DNA of 64,000 bases from Capsicum annuum (GCF_002878395.1 NC_061119.1:11729226-11793225); one strand, 5' to 3'; shown: positions 1 through 11,557, counted from the stretch's first letter. Notes: a model not told the origin generated them from the letters alone. Numbers and translations are program-made.

Positions 1-1905
1 GCCAACCCCCGATACTTCTGAAATTCCCTCAGGTATACCCTTGTCTATCACTACTTATGTGCCGCCTGACTATGTTCCGCCAGTATATCTATAAGATCAA
101 AATCTATGCCATTAATGGGTGGGATAGATTATTCGGAGTACAGGTTGACACAAGAAAATTTTTTCTAAGTCTGTGAAGCTGCAAAATAAGTTTAAGAAGC
201 AGCTAGACACACGGGCTTCGCAATTTAAGTTGTTTGTTGATCTAATTATGGCTGAAGCAATCCATCAATTTCAAAACATTTAGCTTAGGATGGACCATAT
301 GGAAAATTGTATCAACAAAAGGCTGGATGCGATATCCATTCCATATCTTGCTAAGCTCATGGCAGAATTTAAAAAGAAAGGTAGACATAGCAGAGCTGAA
401 GAGTAAGCAGCCACAGTAGCCCATCTTTGACCCTGGTTTGGTGATAAGCAAGGAAGATGAAGGTATTGTTGACTTGATGGGATATCCATTGAAAGACAAA
501 GGCTAGAAAATATATGAGAGTACGGATAAAAGCACGAATAGAAAAGCTACCAAAAGAAGAAGGCGAGAAATAATGACACCAGAAGAGAAAGAAGATTATG
601 ATATGAGAAAAACTGCAAAAACATCGAGGAGAGATGAATAGAAAAGGACAAAGAAGGCAGAAAATGAAGCTGCAGGAGTTTTTACAAGTTTCGCCCTAGC
701 AAGGGGGCCCAGTTCTGACCCAGTTTGAGATGTGATACCCCCAATTCTGGAGAAAGAAATTGTGAGTACCCCTACCACTATAGGGGTTAATGTTGCTGTA
801 GGTGAGGCCATTGGAGCCTCACCACATTTCACTGATGCCTCATTTGAATACGAGGCTTTACAAGTACTCCTCTCCTCTGTACTTTCTTTATATGCATTGA
901 GGATAACATATTTATTTTATGTGAGGGTGGGTGTACTTGTACTACGGGAGTTTTGTTGCCTGTGTTCTTTTTCTCCCACGTGCTATCTAGTAGAACCGGC
1001 ATGTCTAGGATTGCATTTTCTTTCCTAAGTAGTTGTGATATGAATATCCGTTGTTAATGTTATCTATTTGTGAAAGTGTCTTTTTCTTTAGAATCCTTTT
1101 TTACATATGGATGATGTATGACTATGGCATAAGACTATGAGCATGTTTGTACGGCTATTTTCTCTTGTCAGTTAGAATATGTTGAACAACCTTTGGTGAT
1201 TATGTAATTGGTATTAACATGTAAAATATGCATGATCATGTGATGGAAATCCTAAGAGTAGTAGAATGAGCTTGACTCAGTTACCTGTGTGTGCGAGTAT
1301 TTGTGTTAGTTCTTGCATAGTGTAATACCGAGATTTTGCCCGGTTCATTGATGTTATTTTGGGGTTGATTCAATAGGATAGGATAGGATAGCAGGCCTCC
1401 TTTTACCTTTAGTCCACTTAGCCTAAATAATTGACCCACCAAAAAGATTTTACCATTTTTGAACCCTTTTTGAGCTTATGTTAGTTTTTCTTCATTTCTA
1501 ATAGCTCTAAATTAAGTCTCTTTAGGTTGTTGGCACCAGACTTTGGTCCTGGTCCAACATTGGAAATTGTGCACCTTAAATTAGGCAAACCACCTAAGTT
1601 GAGGGTGGCTACTGTCAAGATGTTAGCAATTTAACGAAAAGGTAATTTAGAGCTAAAAGAAAACATTTGGCCCTGATCTGTCTAAGATATTGTGCACCTC
1701 TAATAACTACATCAGCATAAGTTGAGGGTGGCTGATACTACAAAAAAAAGGTGTTATGACAAAGTGTGAATGATTGATAGAATTGTAAGTGAGTTGGTAA
1801 AGTAGTAGCCTTGGTGAGTAGAATTCAAGGGCAAAAAGAGTTAAGTTTGAATGTTGAGTCACTTTTCCCAAAATTTGTCCTCACCTAACCCCAGAGCCTC
1901 ATTAC
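1..1905 (+). pseudogene. Internal 3' part of an old LTR retrotransposon (env-like ORF remnant plus 3' UTR)
   Basis: Positions 570-865 read as a lysine/glutamate-rich protein (MTPEEKEDYDMRKTAKTSRR and onward) broken by two stops, so this is a decayed ORF. Downstream is non-coding sequence with two polypurine-like motifs (taagttgagggtggct at about 1595-1610 and 1718-1733), resembling the true polypurine tract at 5073-5083. The stretch 1880-1905 joins 4664 onward once the solo LTR is removed, so it belongs to the same element as the LTR at 5084-7075. An ORF after pol and before a roughly 2-kb LTR suggests an Athila-type Ty3/gypsy element; that assignment is inferred. No reverse transcriptase or integrase lies in the window, so the 5' part is outside or lost. 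Confidence 0.5.
1901..1905. repeat. Left target-site duplication of solo LTR
   Basis: ATTAC directly before TGTAACACCC; an identical ATTAC lies at 4664-4668 directly after the LTR end. Confidence 0.85.
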
Positions 1906-2189
1906 TGTAACACCCGTATTCAAGTACGTGTATTGGTGTATTCAAGTACATGTACTGGTTTTATTTATATGGAATTAATTTTTTTATTTTATTTTATTTA
2001 TGCCGGAATTTGCTCGTCGATGGTTCCATGCGAAGGTTATTGAATAAGCTTTCTAACAATATAAGGTTTCCAAAAATGGATAGGTTTTGGATATAATCGA
2101 GTACTTTTGAAACTATAAAACGGTGGCCGAGATATTTGGAAATAGTAAATATGCAGGAAAATTTCCTGCACATAAACTACTGAGGCCAG

Positions 2190-2540
2190 CCGAATTTTTG
2201 GGTCAACTTCGAACGATAATAAATCCCTTAATATAATGAACTGGGAGAGCTGCGACCTATGAAAATAAATATCTTTGAGTCTTCTTTTCAATGCAATTGG
2301 TTTCATCCAAATCCAACGTCCGAGTAAGGAGTTATACTTGATTTACTTCAGCCTGTCAAAACAGATTTTTAGGGTCAACTTCAAACGACCATAACTCCTT
2401 GTACAGGACGAACTGGGTGGCCTACTTTATATGAAATGAAATCCCTTTGAATTATCCTTCCAACGATACCAATTTCACCCAAATCCGATATCGTATCAAA
2501 GAGTTATAGTCGATCTACTTTAGCTTATTAAAACAGTCCA
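2190..2540. repeat. Two 172-bp tandem repeats inside the solo LTR
   Basis: The phrase ggtcaacttc followed by gaacgat/aaacgac occurs at 2201 and 2373. Both copies continue with the same layout (aactggg...; ccaaatcc...; gagttat...tacttyagc). This is an ancient internal duplication of the LTR. Confidence 0.7.
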
Positions 2541-2963
2541 CCAAAGGACAGATTTGACATTATTTAAATTTTAAAGGCATTTTGGTCATTTCCTATTATA
2601 TTATGGGCGGGAATATGTGTATATATACATGTATATGAGTTCAAAAACTTATTTTCATCATCAATCATTGAGAAAGAGCAAACCCTAGCCAAATTTGACC
2701 TTTAAATTACTTTTAATTCAACCGTAGAAATTCCAAAGTAATTCGATAACTGCGTTTGTCATCTCGAGAGCTTCAAACGAAATATTATTTATACAAACAG
2801 GATTGCATAATTAAGAGGTGAATTCTAAGGTATGAATATTGTTTTCCTTTGTTCTTTTCCTTTCGTATATGTGTGATAGAGGATTATATGTATTGGTTGT
2901 TATTGAAAGGTGATGGAAATAGGGTTATGAATTATTTTTCATGGTTTTATTGTATTGAATTGG

Positions 2964-3036
2964 GGAAGGTGGATATGGTAATTGATTTACGGAAGGTGGA
3001 TATGGTAATTGAGTTATGGAAGGTGGATATGGTGAT
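2964..3036. repeat. 27-bp tandem repeat, three copies, in solo LTR
   Basis: ggaaggtggatatggt starts at 2964, 2991 and 3018, a period of exactly 27 bp, so the short ORF across it repeats a 9-residue unit. Not a gene. Confidence 0.85.
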
Positions 3037-3610
3037 ATACTATTGAATTGATGATTGTTTATGTCTATGACTCAATTTGGTTTAATGGATTGGTTGGAAG
3101 GATAAATGAATCCAAACTTGATATTGGAGGATGTTGTATGAATATGCATGGTACGTGAATGTAATTGGAGTATAAGAGGGTTAAAGTGACACCCTTTATG
3201 GTGTAATTAAGGCTTACTACTTAACCACTAGTTTGGTGAATTCAAATAATTGAATTGTGACATTTGGTTGCTAATACTAGATTGCTATATATGTTCATTG
3301 TAGATAAGTAATCCGAAAATACGGGAAGTCCATTTGGAACTAGTATTGAAGGTTGACAGTCAGGTATGCAATGCATACTCTATACCATATTGAAAGTGAA
3401 CAATTGTTCTATTAAGAAAGTTTCCAAAGTTATTCAATAACATGTGATCCATAATGGTTTTGTATGATGTCCTACGTTACCAATGAACTTGTTTCCACCC
3501 TACAAGATGTCAAGACATTCCAATACTTACTTGTTTTCCAAATCTTACATGTTTATTGCACTAATGAATGTCAGAAGGTATCCGGTTACTCAAACAAGAT
3601 CCATATGCTA

Positions 3611-3730
3611 TTAATGACTCCAAAACATTTCATTGATATACCAATAAGTTCCTACTTCATTGTTATGGAATTAATGACTCCAAAACACTTCATTGATGTG
3701 CCAATGAGTTCTTACTTCATTGTTATTGCA
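3611..3730. repeat. 60-bp tandem duplication in solo LTR
   Basis: ttaatgactccaaaaca starts at 3611 and 3671 with near-identical following sequence. A further 57-bp repeat (tatcccagggg.cataag) starts at 3861 and 3918. Confidence 0.8.
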
Positions 3731-4663
3731 TTGATGGTCTATTTATATGTCTCTTATTGATGTATCATTATTTTAAAGTACCAAAAATACGGTGGCGACC
3801 GAAATAACAATCTCAAAGATTAATTGAACTACGTGATGGAAGTTCTCTCTTATCGGGTGGTATCCCAGGGCCATAAGCCTATCATGGGTCGATCCCTATT
3901 TATGTGTTTATGGGTAGTATCCCAGGGGCATAAGCCTATCATGGGTCGATCCCAGTTGATATGTACTGGAGGCAGCCTAATGGTCACAGTACAGTACAGT
4001 AATGATTACAAAGATGATAAGAACGAAGGTAAAGTGATTGACTAAATACAATGTACAGGTTGTCACAAGTTCTAGTAAGTGTGGTCCACTCCTATTACGA
4101 TTTATTCATTTGTTTCTGATTTTTATTGAGCTCCTATATCATATGTGATTATCTACAGCTTTACATACTCAGTACATATTTCGTACTGACGTCCCCTAGG
4201 GGGACCTGTATTTTATGCTGCAGGCACAGGTACCTCAGCTCATACACCGCACAAGTAGGAGCCAGGATATCCAGCTGCTTTTGGTGAGCTCCAGTTTGCT
4301 TCGGGGCTTTCCGTGTCATATCCAGTCACTTTTGGTATTGTATAGAAGTTAGTTATATGGCAGGTGTGTCCCGACCTTAGTTAAACTCTGTGTATTGTCT
4401 AGAGGCTTTGTAGACCTAATGTACAGTCAAGGTGGTGTTTTGTTAATAGACATGATGGCTCCAACGGCCAAGTATTGTATATACATATATATGTGTGCTC
4501 GAGCTTATACAGGTGATTATTTCGTTTTATATGCGACATGATGTTGTCCAAATTTTGGATTGTCATAGAGGTATGAATGGGAAGTATAAGATTATGAGCT
4601 GGTTCTTCCGGGCCTCCTCGATTACGGGTGCCAGTCCACCCCAATAGGATTTGAGGCGTGATA

Positions 4664-5083
4664 ATTACAAACCTGAAAAAGACCTGCTTGATCTTTATGA
4701 ATCAACCATAAATGAGCATTAGATGATAAGGGCACGCCTATGGGTGTGTATGCTATGTTTATAACTTCTTTGATGAGTGTGAGAGTCTTAATTTTTGTCC
4801 ACGAAATATAATAAGTGGTGGATTTCATTGACTGTGAGGGCAACTTGAGTTACACTTAGTTTTACTGATCTCTGTGGGATATTGTATCCATGTTTGTGTG
4901 TATGACCTGAATTATAAACAATGCCGGTTATAGATCCTGATGTGTTGAGATCTTGTGAGTAAATTGGCAAGTGAATAGTTGTGTAAAATCTAGTTCAGTA
5001 GTCGATTGCCTGTCATTGTATTGTTCATGAATGCAATTAAGTGCTGAGTTACTTGAGGACAAGCAATTGTCTTAAGTTGAGGG
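4664..5083 (+). other. 3' untranslated end of the old LTR element, with polypurine tract
   Basis: This continues the sequence interrupted at 1905 and ends in ttaagttgaggg (about 5072-5083), directly before the TGTTGATG start of the next LTR. That is the usual polypurine-tract/3' LTR arrangement and gives the element plus orientation. No coding sequence seen. Confidence 0.65.
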
Positions 5084-5433
5084 TGTTGATGCTTCAGCTT
5101 TTGACGGAATATTTTACATCTTTTTCAAAGGATAATTGTACATTTTCAAGCAACTGATGTTGTATTTAATACTGGATTTTAGTTTTTTCAGGTTAAGGAG
5201 TTAGATGAAGGAAGGACTTGGAAAAATAGCAGAAAAAAACCACTGACGGTCAAACTGGCGGACCGTCAGCCATGCGACGGACCGCCAGGATGGTCGTCAG
5301 AGTAAAATAGAAGGGAGCAAATGAGTGGTCTCTACGATGGTCCAAGTGGCAGACCGTTAACCATCCAACGGACCGCCAACATGGCCGTTAGGATAAAACA
5401 AAACATGACATTTTGGAGGATCAAGTGACGACC

Positions 5434-6410
5434 CATGCGATGGACCGCCAGGATAGAGCTGGCCTGCTAACATGACCGTCAACCCTTAAAAAAACATGAC
5501 ATTTTAGGACCATCAGTGAAGGTCCACGTGATGGACCGTCAGTCTTCCAACGAGTCGTCAGCCTGACCGTCAACTTGGATGCGGCTTTTCTGAGTTTGAA
5601 TTTTAAATCCTCTGTACCTGAGAACATATAAATACCCAGTTTAGGTTTTATTTAGGTATCTTTTATCACACTTCTATCTTTGAAACTTATTGTAACGTAG
5701 TATTCTCTGAGATTCAAGCTAGAATTGGGGATCTAATCATTTTATGCTTATTCTCTTCTGAAGATTCAAGAACAATTCTTGTGATTTTTGTAAGTAATTT
5801 CTGAATTTTTTTTATGAGAAACATAATGACTTTTCTTCTTCTTCTTCTTCTTCTTCTTCTTCTTCTTCTATTGAGATATGTGGCTAAGCTTCCATAACTA
5901 GGGTATTGGGAGCCTTGATGTGAATAATGGACATGCGATGGACCGCCAGGATAGAGCTGGCCTGCCAACATGACTGTCAACCCTTAAAAAAACATGACAT
6001 TTTGGGACCATCAGTGAAGGTCCATGCGATGGACCGTCAGGCTTCCGACGGGTCGTCAGCCTGACCGTCAACTTGGATGCGGCTTTTCTGAGTTCGAATT
6101 TTAAATCCTCTGTACCTGAGAACATATAAATACCCAGTTTAGGTTTTATTTAGGTATCTTTTATCATATTTCTATCTCTAAAACTTATTGTAACGTAGTA
6201 TTCTCTGAGATTCAAGCTAGAATTGGGGATCTAATCATTTTATGCTTATTCTCTTCTGAAGATTCAAGAACAATTCTTGTGATTTTTGTAAGTAATTTCT
6301 GAATTTTTTAATGAGAAACATAATGACTTTTCTTCTTCTTCTTCTTCTATTGAGATATGTGGCTAAGCTTCCATAACTAGGGTATTGGGAGCCTTGATGT
6401 GAATAATGGA
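5434..6410. repeat. 498-bp tandem duplication inside the LTR
   Basis: Copy 1 is 5434-5931 and copy 2 is 5932-6410; both begin catgcgatggaccgccagg and end gtgaataatgga. The copies are nearly identical except for a (TTC)n tract (about 13 units near 5830-5868, about 5 in copy 2). Each carries one TATAAATA. The small ORFs across it are repeats of each other, not genes. Confidence 0.9.
5627..5634 (+). promoter_or_regulatory. LTR TATA box, first copy
   Basis: TATAAATA in the U3 region of the LTR, with a second copy 498 bp downstream at 6125-6132. Activity is inferred only from position. Confidence 0.45.
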
Positions 6411-7082
6411 TTGGGGTTGTGAAAACACTTGATTTCCATGGTTAACTGAAGTTGTTTAAACCCTTCTTTATATTAATGACCTTTCTTGGTTGCAAACTTG
6501 AAGAGTGAGCCCAAGAACATCACTTGTTAGAATAAAAAAGTGTTTTTTGGGAAAATATGAGGTTTACATGGAATCTAAGGGCTTTAACCTTTGGGTTAAA
6601 GGTTGATGCCCTAACAGGATCAACCCACATGAGAGAATAGTTGAATAAATTAACGCATTCCTTAAGTTTGAGAGAATTGAAGGATAATATACTCATTTAG
6701 GTTGAGAGACAAATGGGTAAATTATAGGATTCAATAACTCTTTTAATTGAAGTGATTAATTGGAAATTCAAAATAATTCACAACCCTAGATGCCTGAACA
6801 TCTCGATAATCATAACTCTAGTTTGTCTACTCTCATTGAATTATTATTTGCAATAAGAATCTCTGACCGGAATACTTTCTGTTACAAATAGCGAGATATA
6901 ATTTACAAACCAAAACCCCCCTTTAATTCGAAACCTTTGATCAACAGTCTAGTAACAACCATAATACTTAGTGAACACAGTATTCCCTGTAGGATTCGAC
7001 CCCAACCTAGTTGGATCATGTATTTGACAATGACCGCTTATTCTCTCGTAAGATAGGTGTAATTTGGGCGTATCAACGAGGA

Positions 7083-7229
7083 CTAATCCATTGAGTTGGA
7101 GGAGGGCACTGGCTGAGTTGTGGCATAGAGGTAGTTAAGAGGTCGTTGTTGTGAGCTGGTTATAGCGAGTGGTTGTTTAGATGTATCTAATATCATATAG
7201 TCTGGTGGGTCTGGTTGAATGGGATCCAT
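7083..7229 (-). CDS. Short 48-codon reading frame of unknown nature
   Basis: On the minus strand an ATG at 7229 opens a proline/glutamine-rich frame (MDPIQPDPPDYMILDTSKQP...) that stops at 7083, eight bases from the LTR boundary. The upstream stretch 7230-7320 looks like a plant 5' leader (CT-rich, few ATGs). It may be the first exon of a gene, or a retroelement ORF1 cut by the LTR insertion. I do not recognise the protein. Confidence 0.25.
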   Translation of the reverse strand: MDPIQPDPPDYMILDTSKQPLAITSSQQRPLNYLYATTQPVPSSNSMD

Positions 7230-7600
7230 GGTTTTGGCTATGGATTTTAGAAGATGAAGGAGTGGTGCAGAGGAGATCTAGAGAGAAGGCAGAACTTCTC
7301 CCTGTGTGTTTATTTTGTTGCCCTTTCTGTTGGTCACTTTTACTTTATAATATTTATTGATTAAACTTTAGTTCAATAAAAAAGTAAAACTAAATATGAG
7401 TTATAGTGTAAATTCACTATAAAAAAAAAAATACATTTTTTAATGAATGAATCTTTTAATTGTAAAATAAGAGTTGATCTGAAGTAATAATAAATTTTAT
7501 GCTAGTGAGAATAATAGTTTTATGAGATATAAATGGTTTAAAGAGTAATAATATGCACTATAGATTTTATTTTATTATTAGATATAAATGGTGGGGCATA
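7230..7600. other. AT-rich intergenic stretch
   Basis: No gene, RNA or clear repeat is visible apart from A/T runs and short imperfect direct repeats (gatataaatggt at about 7529 and 7580). Confidence 0.5.
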
Positions 7601-7610
7601 TTTTTATAAA

Positions 7611-8837
7611 GGTAAAATGGCTTTGTGGACTCTTGTAGTATGTCCGTTTTGTAATGTAGATACTCTTACTTACATGCTTGTCATCTGGACTCTTGAACTC
7701 ATTAAAAAATAATATTTTAAATACTTTTTCGGTGTGTGTAACACACTTGTTGCCACGCTAACTTCCACGTCATTTAAATGCAACATTAAATTCCACATCA
7801 TTTTTAAAATGCCATATAAGAAATTAAATATTAAAAAAATAAAAAAATTATATTTAGAATTAAAAAAAAGGTAAAATTGACAGCTTCTTCATTTGCTGCT
7901 TCTTCTTCATATGAACAAACACACACCATTCTTTCATCCCCACCACCACCCCAACCCACCCCCAAACACACACATACCATTGTCAAGTCCATACATATAC
8001 AAAATTCTCTCTCACACACCATTATTTATTTTCTGTACATCTTTTCCCTCTTCCCCCTCCTCCTCACACTCATTTGTTTTGGGCATCGAAAGAAGATTCT
8101 CAAAATTCTTTACTAAATTCAGCACTTCTCCAGAACCAAGGTCAGGTATACTTTGTCTTACTTCTTTCAAGATTTCGTCGCCGATTTCGTTAGTGATTTA
8201 CAAATTTTTGATAAAAATGAACTATTTTCAATATTGGGGTTCAAGTTTTCATAATTCTAAGCATTTCTTTGACGTACTCCTAGTGGATTTGTAGCTTGAA
8301 TCCATCAAAGTAGCCGGAGGTAGTATAATTATCTTTGGTTAGGATTTTCTGGTTATTGAGGGATTTTGAAAAAGATTATTTTTTTGTGTGTGTTGGTTAA
8401 AGACTAAAGTGTGTGGGATGTGAAAAATGTAGATAGAAGATGGAGGTGAAAGAGGAACGATGGGTGGTTCTTGAAGGGATCGTCGTCAACGGCGGCGACG
8501 ATGACTGTGGAGGTGTAGTGATGGCCATGGCTAGGGTCCACTACTGTTGGGCTCCAATGATGGCCATGGCAGCCTTGAGGGTTTGAGGGGGTTAATTTTT
8601 TTTAATTATTTTAATATAAAATTTATCAAAAAATGATCCTCACTCTTACCTCACGCGCATGTAATCACGCACTTTGTCCTAGTCAGTCATTTTAATTCCA
8701 CATAGGTCCAGTCAACGGTCAAAGGATTTAAAATATTGCTTTTTAATGGGTTCAAGGGTTCAGATAACAAACACATAAGTAAGAGTATCCTCATTACAAA
8801 ACGAACATAGAACAACGGTCCACTGAGCCATTTTGCC
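7611..8837. mobile_element. Non-autonomous Mutator-like element (MULE) with long TIRs
   Basis: The ends are inverted copies of each other for about 115 bp at roughly 75% identity (GGTAAAATGGCTTTGTGG at left; the complement of the right end reads GGCAAAATGGCTCAGTGG). It is flanked by a 9-bp duplication TTTTATAAA. The left copy is 7602-7610; the right copy is 8838-8842 plus 10033-10036, split by a Helitron. Nine-base duplications and long TIRs are the MULE signature. The interior (7870-8560) holds leader-like and gene-like GC-richer sequence but no transposase; a captured gene piece is possible but unproven. Confidence 0.85.
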
Positions 8838-8842
8838 TTTTA

Positions 8843-10032
8843 TCTATATCTATAATTTATTAAAAGCGTGAAGACCCTTTGAAAAGTGATTTGAACTTTT
8901 TGTCCTTCATTAAAAGACTCTCCTTTAAACAAAACTGTCTTTTCACTATTTTTTTTAATTTATTATTTAATTATTTTTATTATATTAACTAGACTCTTAA
9001 AATATATGGGATTCCTAAAATATATGGAAGGAGAATCAATTAATATTTTTCTTTGTACTGATTAATAAAAATACTCCTAAAATAGGATAAAAAATACTCC
9101 TAAAATAGGACTCTATTAAGGAAATGCTTCTATAAATATTGAGATGTAGGGTAAACTAGAGAAGAAACTAATTTACTTACGTTTACTTCTTTACGGATAA
9201 AATACAGTTGCTATCTTATGAACGAATAAATAAATAAATTTTACTTGTATATAATAACTCACAAATTAAGTAAACTTTGATCTTATGTAATAGCCAAAAT
9301 AAATAAATTATACTTCTCATCTAACTTGATTTGGTTGCATGTCTAGATTGATGGATGCTTAATTTTCTAATTTTCAACTTCTTCACTATTTTTTTCAACA
9401 TAGTAAAATTCAACGTGTGTGTATATATATATCTTCTTTGTTTTCATTCAAGTCATTCTTTAGTATCAAAATTTTTGCCCAGACAAGAATTATTTTCATC
9501 AAAACTGAAACTTTGTGATCACTATTATATTATTTTGTTCTATTTTACAGGTCGTAGATGAATTTGCAGGTGGTAGATGAATGTTGGTCGACTTTGAAAA
9601 AGGTTTTAGATAAAGGTTAGGTTTAATTGCATTATTTTTATATCTCTGTTTTGAGAATTTTTTTTATGTAAAGGTAAAATTTAGTTGTATTATTTTGATA
9701 TCTCTATTGTCATATTATTTTGTTATAAATTACAGGTGGTAGATGAGTGTCGGACGGCTTTAAAAAAAATATGTGTAAAGGTTAGATTTAGTTATATCGT
9801 TTTGATGTTTCTATCATCGTATTATTTTGTTGCAGTTTACAGGTGGTAGATGAATGCCGATCGGCTTTGAGAAATTTTTATGGCAAAGGTTAGGTTTAAT
9901 TAAATAAATTTTCCAAAGGATGTTGAATTTAATTATGTATTCATCTTTATTATTAAACAAATATCCTATTTAGTGTATCGTTTGAACTCAATAACGTGAG
10001 GTACACGTGCAAGGCGCGTACACCTAAACTAG
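8843..10032 (+). mobile_element. Non-autonomous Helitron
   Basis: It starts TCTATATCTATAATTTATTA followed by AAAGCGTGAAG, a typical plant Helitron 5' end, and ends CTAG after a short hairpin (ACGTGC-AAG-GCGCGT) located about 11 bases upstream. It lies exactly between A (8842) and T (10033), as Helitron insertion requires. Removing it heals the MULE target duplication TTTTATAAA, which confirms both ends to the base. No Rep/helicase coding sequence is present. Confidence 0.88.
9540..9900. repeat. Imperfect tandem repeat inside the Helitron
   Basis: The phrase tacaggtggtagatgaatg/gagtg...cggctttgaaaaa...aaaggttaggttta recurs at about 9548, 9733 and 9838, with the connecting text tattttgttnna.ttacagg. 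Roughly 100-190-bp units, diverged. Confidence 0.7.
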
Positions 10033-10283
10033 TAAAATATAAACTTATGAGTTAACTTTTGTATTTGAAAAAATTCAAATCATGATTTGAAGTTCTCAAA
10101 TCATGCTTTTTGATTGATTTGGAATTTCATTATGATATGAAATTGCATTACCAAACATTAATTTCATATCGTGATTCCACATCACAAAAATGAAATCGCA
10201 TGTTTAAATGCCTACTTCATATGCCAAATATGTTAAATATATAGCACAAAGACATAGACATTTAACTAGTATTAAATTGAACA

Positions 10284-11360
10284 GGCTTAAGTCATCAACA
10301 GATCCTCAAACTTGTTTCGAAAATTCACTTAGACCCCTCAATTAAGGCCTGTACCTATCAGACCCCTAATCCACCCGAATTTTGATCCAATTGGGCCTTT
10401 TTTGTCCAATCAGCTAAAATCTTAAGTGTGTGTAATACACATGCGATGATGTGGCAAAAAGGGCTACTTGGAAGCTGACACGTGGCATTGTGAGTCCAAT
10501 AATAATTAAAAACTAATTATAATTTATTTTTAAAAATAAAAATAAAAATCGGTTCCTTCAACCCCCACCCCCCACCTGTCCCCTTCACCCCCCAGGCCAC
10601 CCCTTTCACTCTCTTCTCCATTATTACAGAAGATGATGAACTTAAAAAAAAAACAAAGTGATCCACCAGCTCCCCTCCCCCCTTCCCCTTTCCATTCTCA
10701 TCTCCATTGCTTTGCAAGAAGCTGAATTTAAAAATAAAAAAAAAAGTTCTTCATTTTCTGCAAGAAGCAGAACTTTAAGAACAAAAAAAAAAAACAGTTC
10801 TCGTGATACTTTCTCCATCAAGGATACCAATTTCTTCATTTTTTTTGTAAGAAAATGGTTCCCCATTATATTAGATTTGAGTTATTTAAGTTTATAAACA
10901 TGTAATCTCGAACAATCTTGAAATTTCGAAGTTGATTTTCCGGCACGGCTAAAGAAGACGATGACTGAGGTGGTGATTTGCAAAGGAAAATGATGATGGC
11001 GAAAGGTTGTGAAGAAGACGATGAATGGGGGCGGGGAGTTGCAAAGAAGATGATGAAGAGGGGGTGAAGAAGACGATGAAAAGGGGGGCGGGGTGCTTTT
11101 TTTTTTTTTTTTTAAATTAAAATATTATAATAATTAAAAATTATATTAATAAAATGATTTAAAGTTTTTTAATTAAAAAAAAAAGTAAAATATTATTTAA
11201 TCTACTATTCACGCACCTAAGAAAAGTGTGCCAAATAACATTTTGTGCCTGATAAGTATCAATTTTAGCACTTAAAAAGCCTGATAGGTACAGACTTTAG
11301 TTGAGGGGTTTAAGTAAATTTTCGGGATAAGCTTGAGGGTCTATCGATATGACTTAAGCC
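10284..11360. mobile_element. Second non-autonomous long-TIR MULE
   Basis: The left end GGCTTAAGTCATC... and the complement of the right end match for about 90 bases, including the phrases cctcaa and tgtacctatcag. The flanks are AATTGAACA (10275-10283) and AATTGAATA (11361-11369), an 8/9 target duplication. The interior has leader-like pyrimidine tracts, runs of A, and a GC-rich part with repeated gaagacgatga (10950-11090). No transposase. Its organisation parallels the MULE at 7611-8837 (TIR, gtgtgtaatacaca motif, CT-rich leader, GC-rich piece). Confidence 0.82.
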
Positions 11361-11524
11361 AATTGAATATGTACATACACATTTGTGTGAGACTACAACG
11401 CATATTTCGCATAAAACACATCGTCTACTTGTTTCAATTTACAACTTATGTTTCACGTAGGTGACATGCGCCTGTCACGCAAATTGAGACGGATGGACTA
11501 TCTACTTAACAAAGAAATGGGCTA

Positions 11525-11557
11525 TTTCAAATTTCAAATTTCAAATTTCAAATTTCA
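11525..11557. repeat. 7-bp microsatellite upstream of PPR gene
   Basis: About five copies of ATTTCAA, roughly 90 bp before the PPR start codon, in the presumed leader or promoter. Confidence 0.85.

Larger units (their letters stand above)
1906..4663 (+). mobile_element. Solo LTR of a Ty3/gypsy-type retrotransposon
   Basis: The sequence begins TGTAACACCCG and ends GGCGTGATA, a one-base decay of the usual ...GTGACA end. It is flanked by a perfect 5-bp duplication ATTAC (1901-1905 and 4664-4668). At 2758 bp it has the size and style of the long LTRs seen in Solanaceae gypsy elements. There is no primer-binding site or internal domain, so it is a solo LTR left by LTR-LTR recombination. Removing it restores a continuous host sequence, which proves insertion into the older element. 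Confidence 0.85.
5084..7075 (+). mobile_element. 3' LTR of the old (Athila-like) LTR retrotransposon
   Basis: It starts TGTTGATG after a polypurine tract and ends GGGCGTATCA. The U3 part (5230-5580) is rich in GGACCGTCAG/GACGGTCC-type motifs on both strands. A TATA-like box (TATAAATA) lies at 5627-5634 and again at 6125-6132 because a 498-bp block is duplicated (separate entry). The partner 5' LTR is not in the window, so age cannot be estimated. The flank after 7075 carries no primer-binding site, consistent with a 3' LTR. Confidence 0.75.

Noticed and set aside
1370..1392. (GGATA) short repeat as a telomere-like or protein-binding signal
   Set aside because: Only three units; too short to support any function.
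5714..5980. Minus-strand frame with a run of arginines
   Set aside because: The run is the (TTC)n microsatellite of the LTR read in antisense; no other protein features.
7877..8294. Overlapping plus-strand frames of 79 and 133 codons
   Set aside because: They are low-complexity His/Pro/Ser/Phe frames from a CT-rich leader-like stretch inside a MULE, in two competing frames, without domain features.
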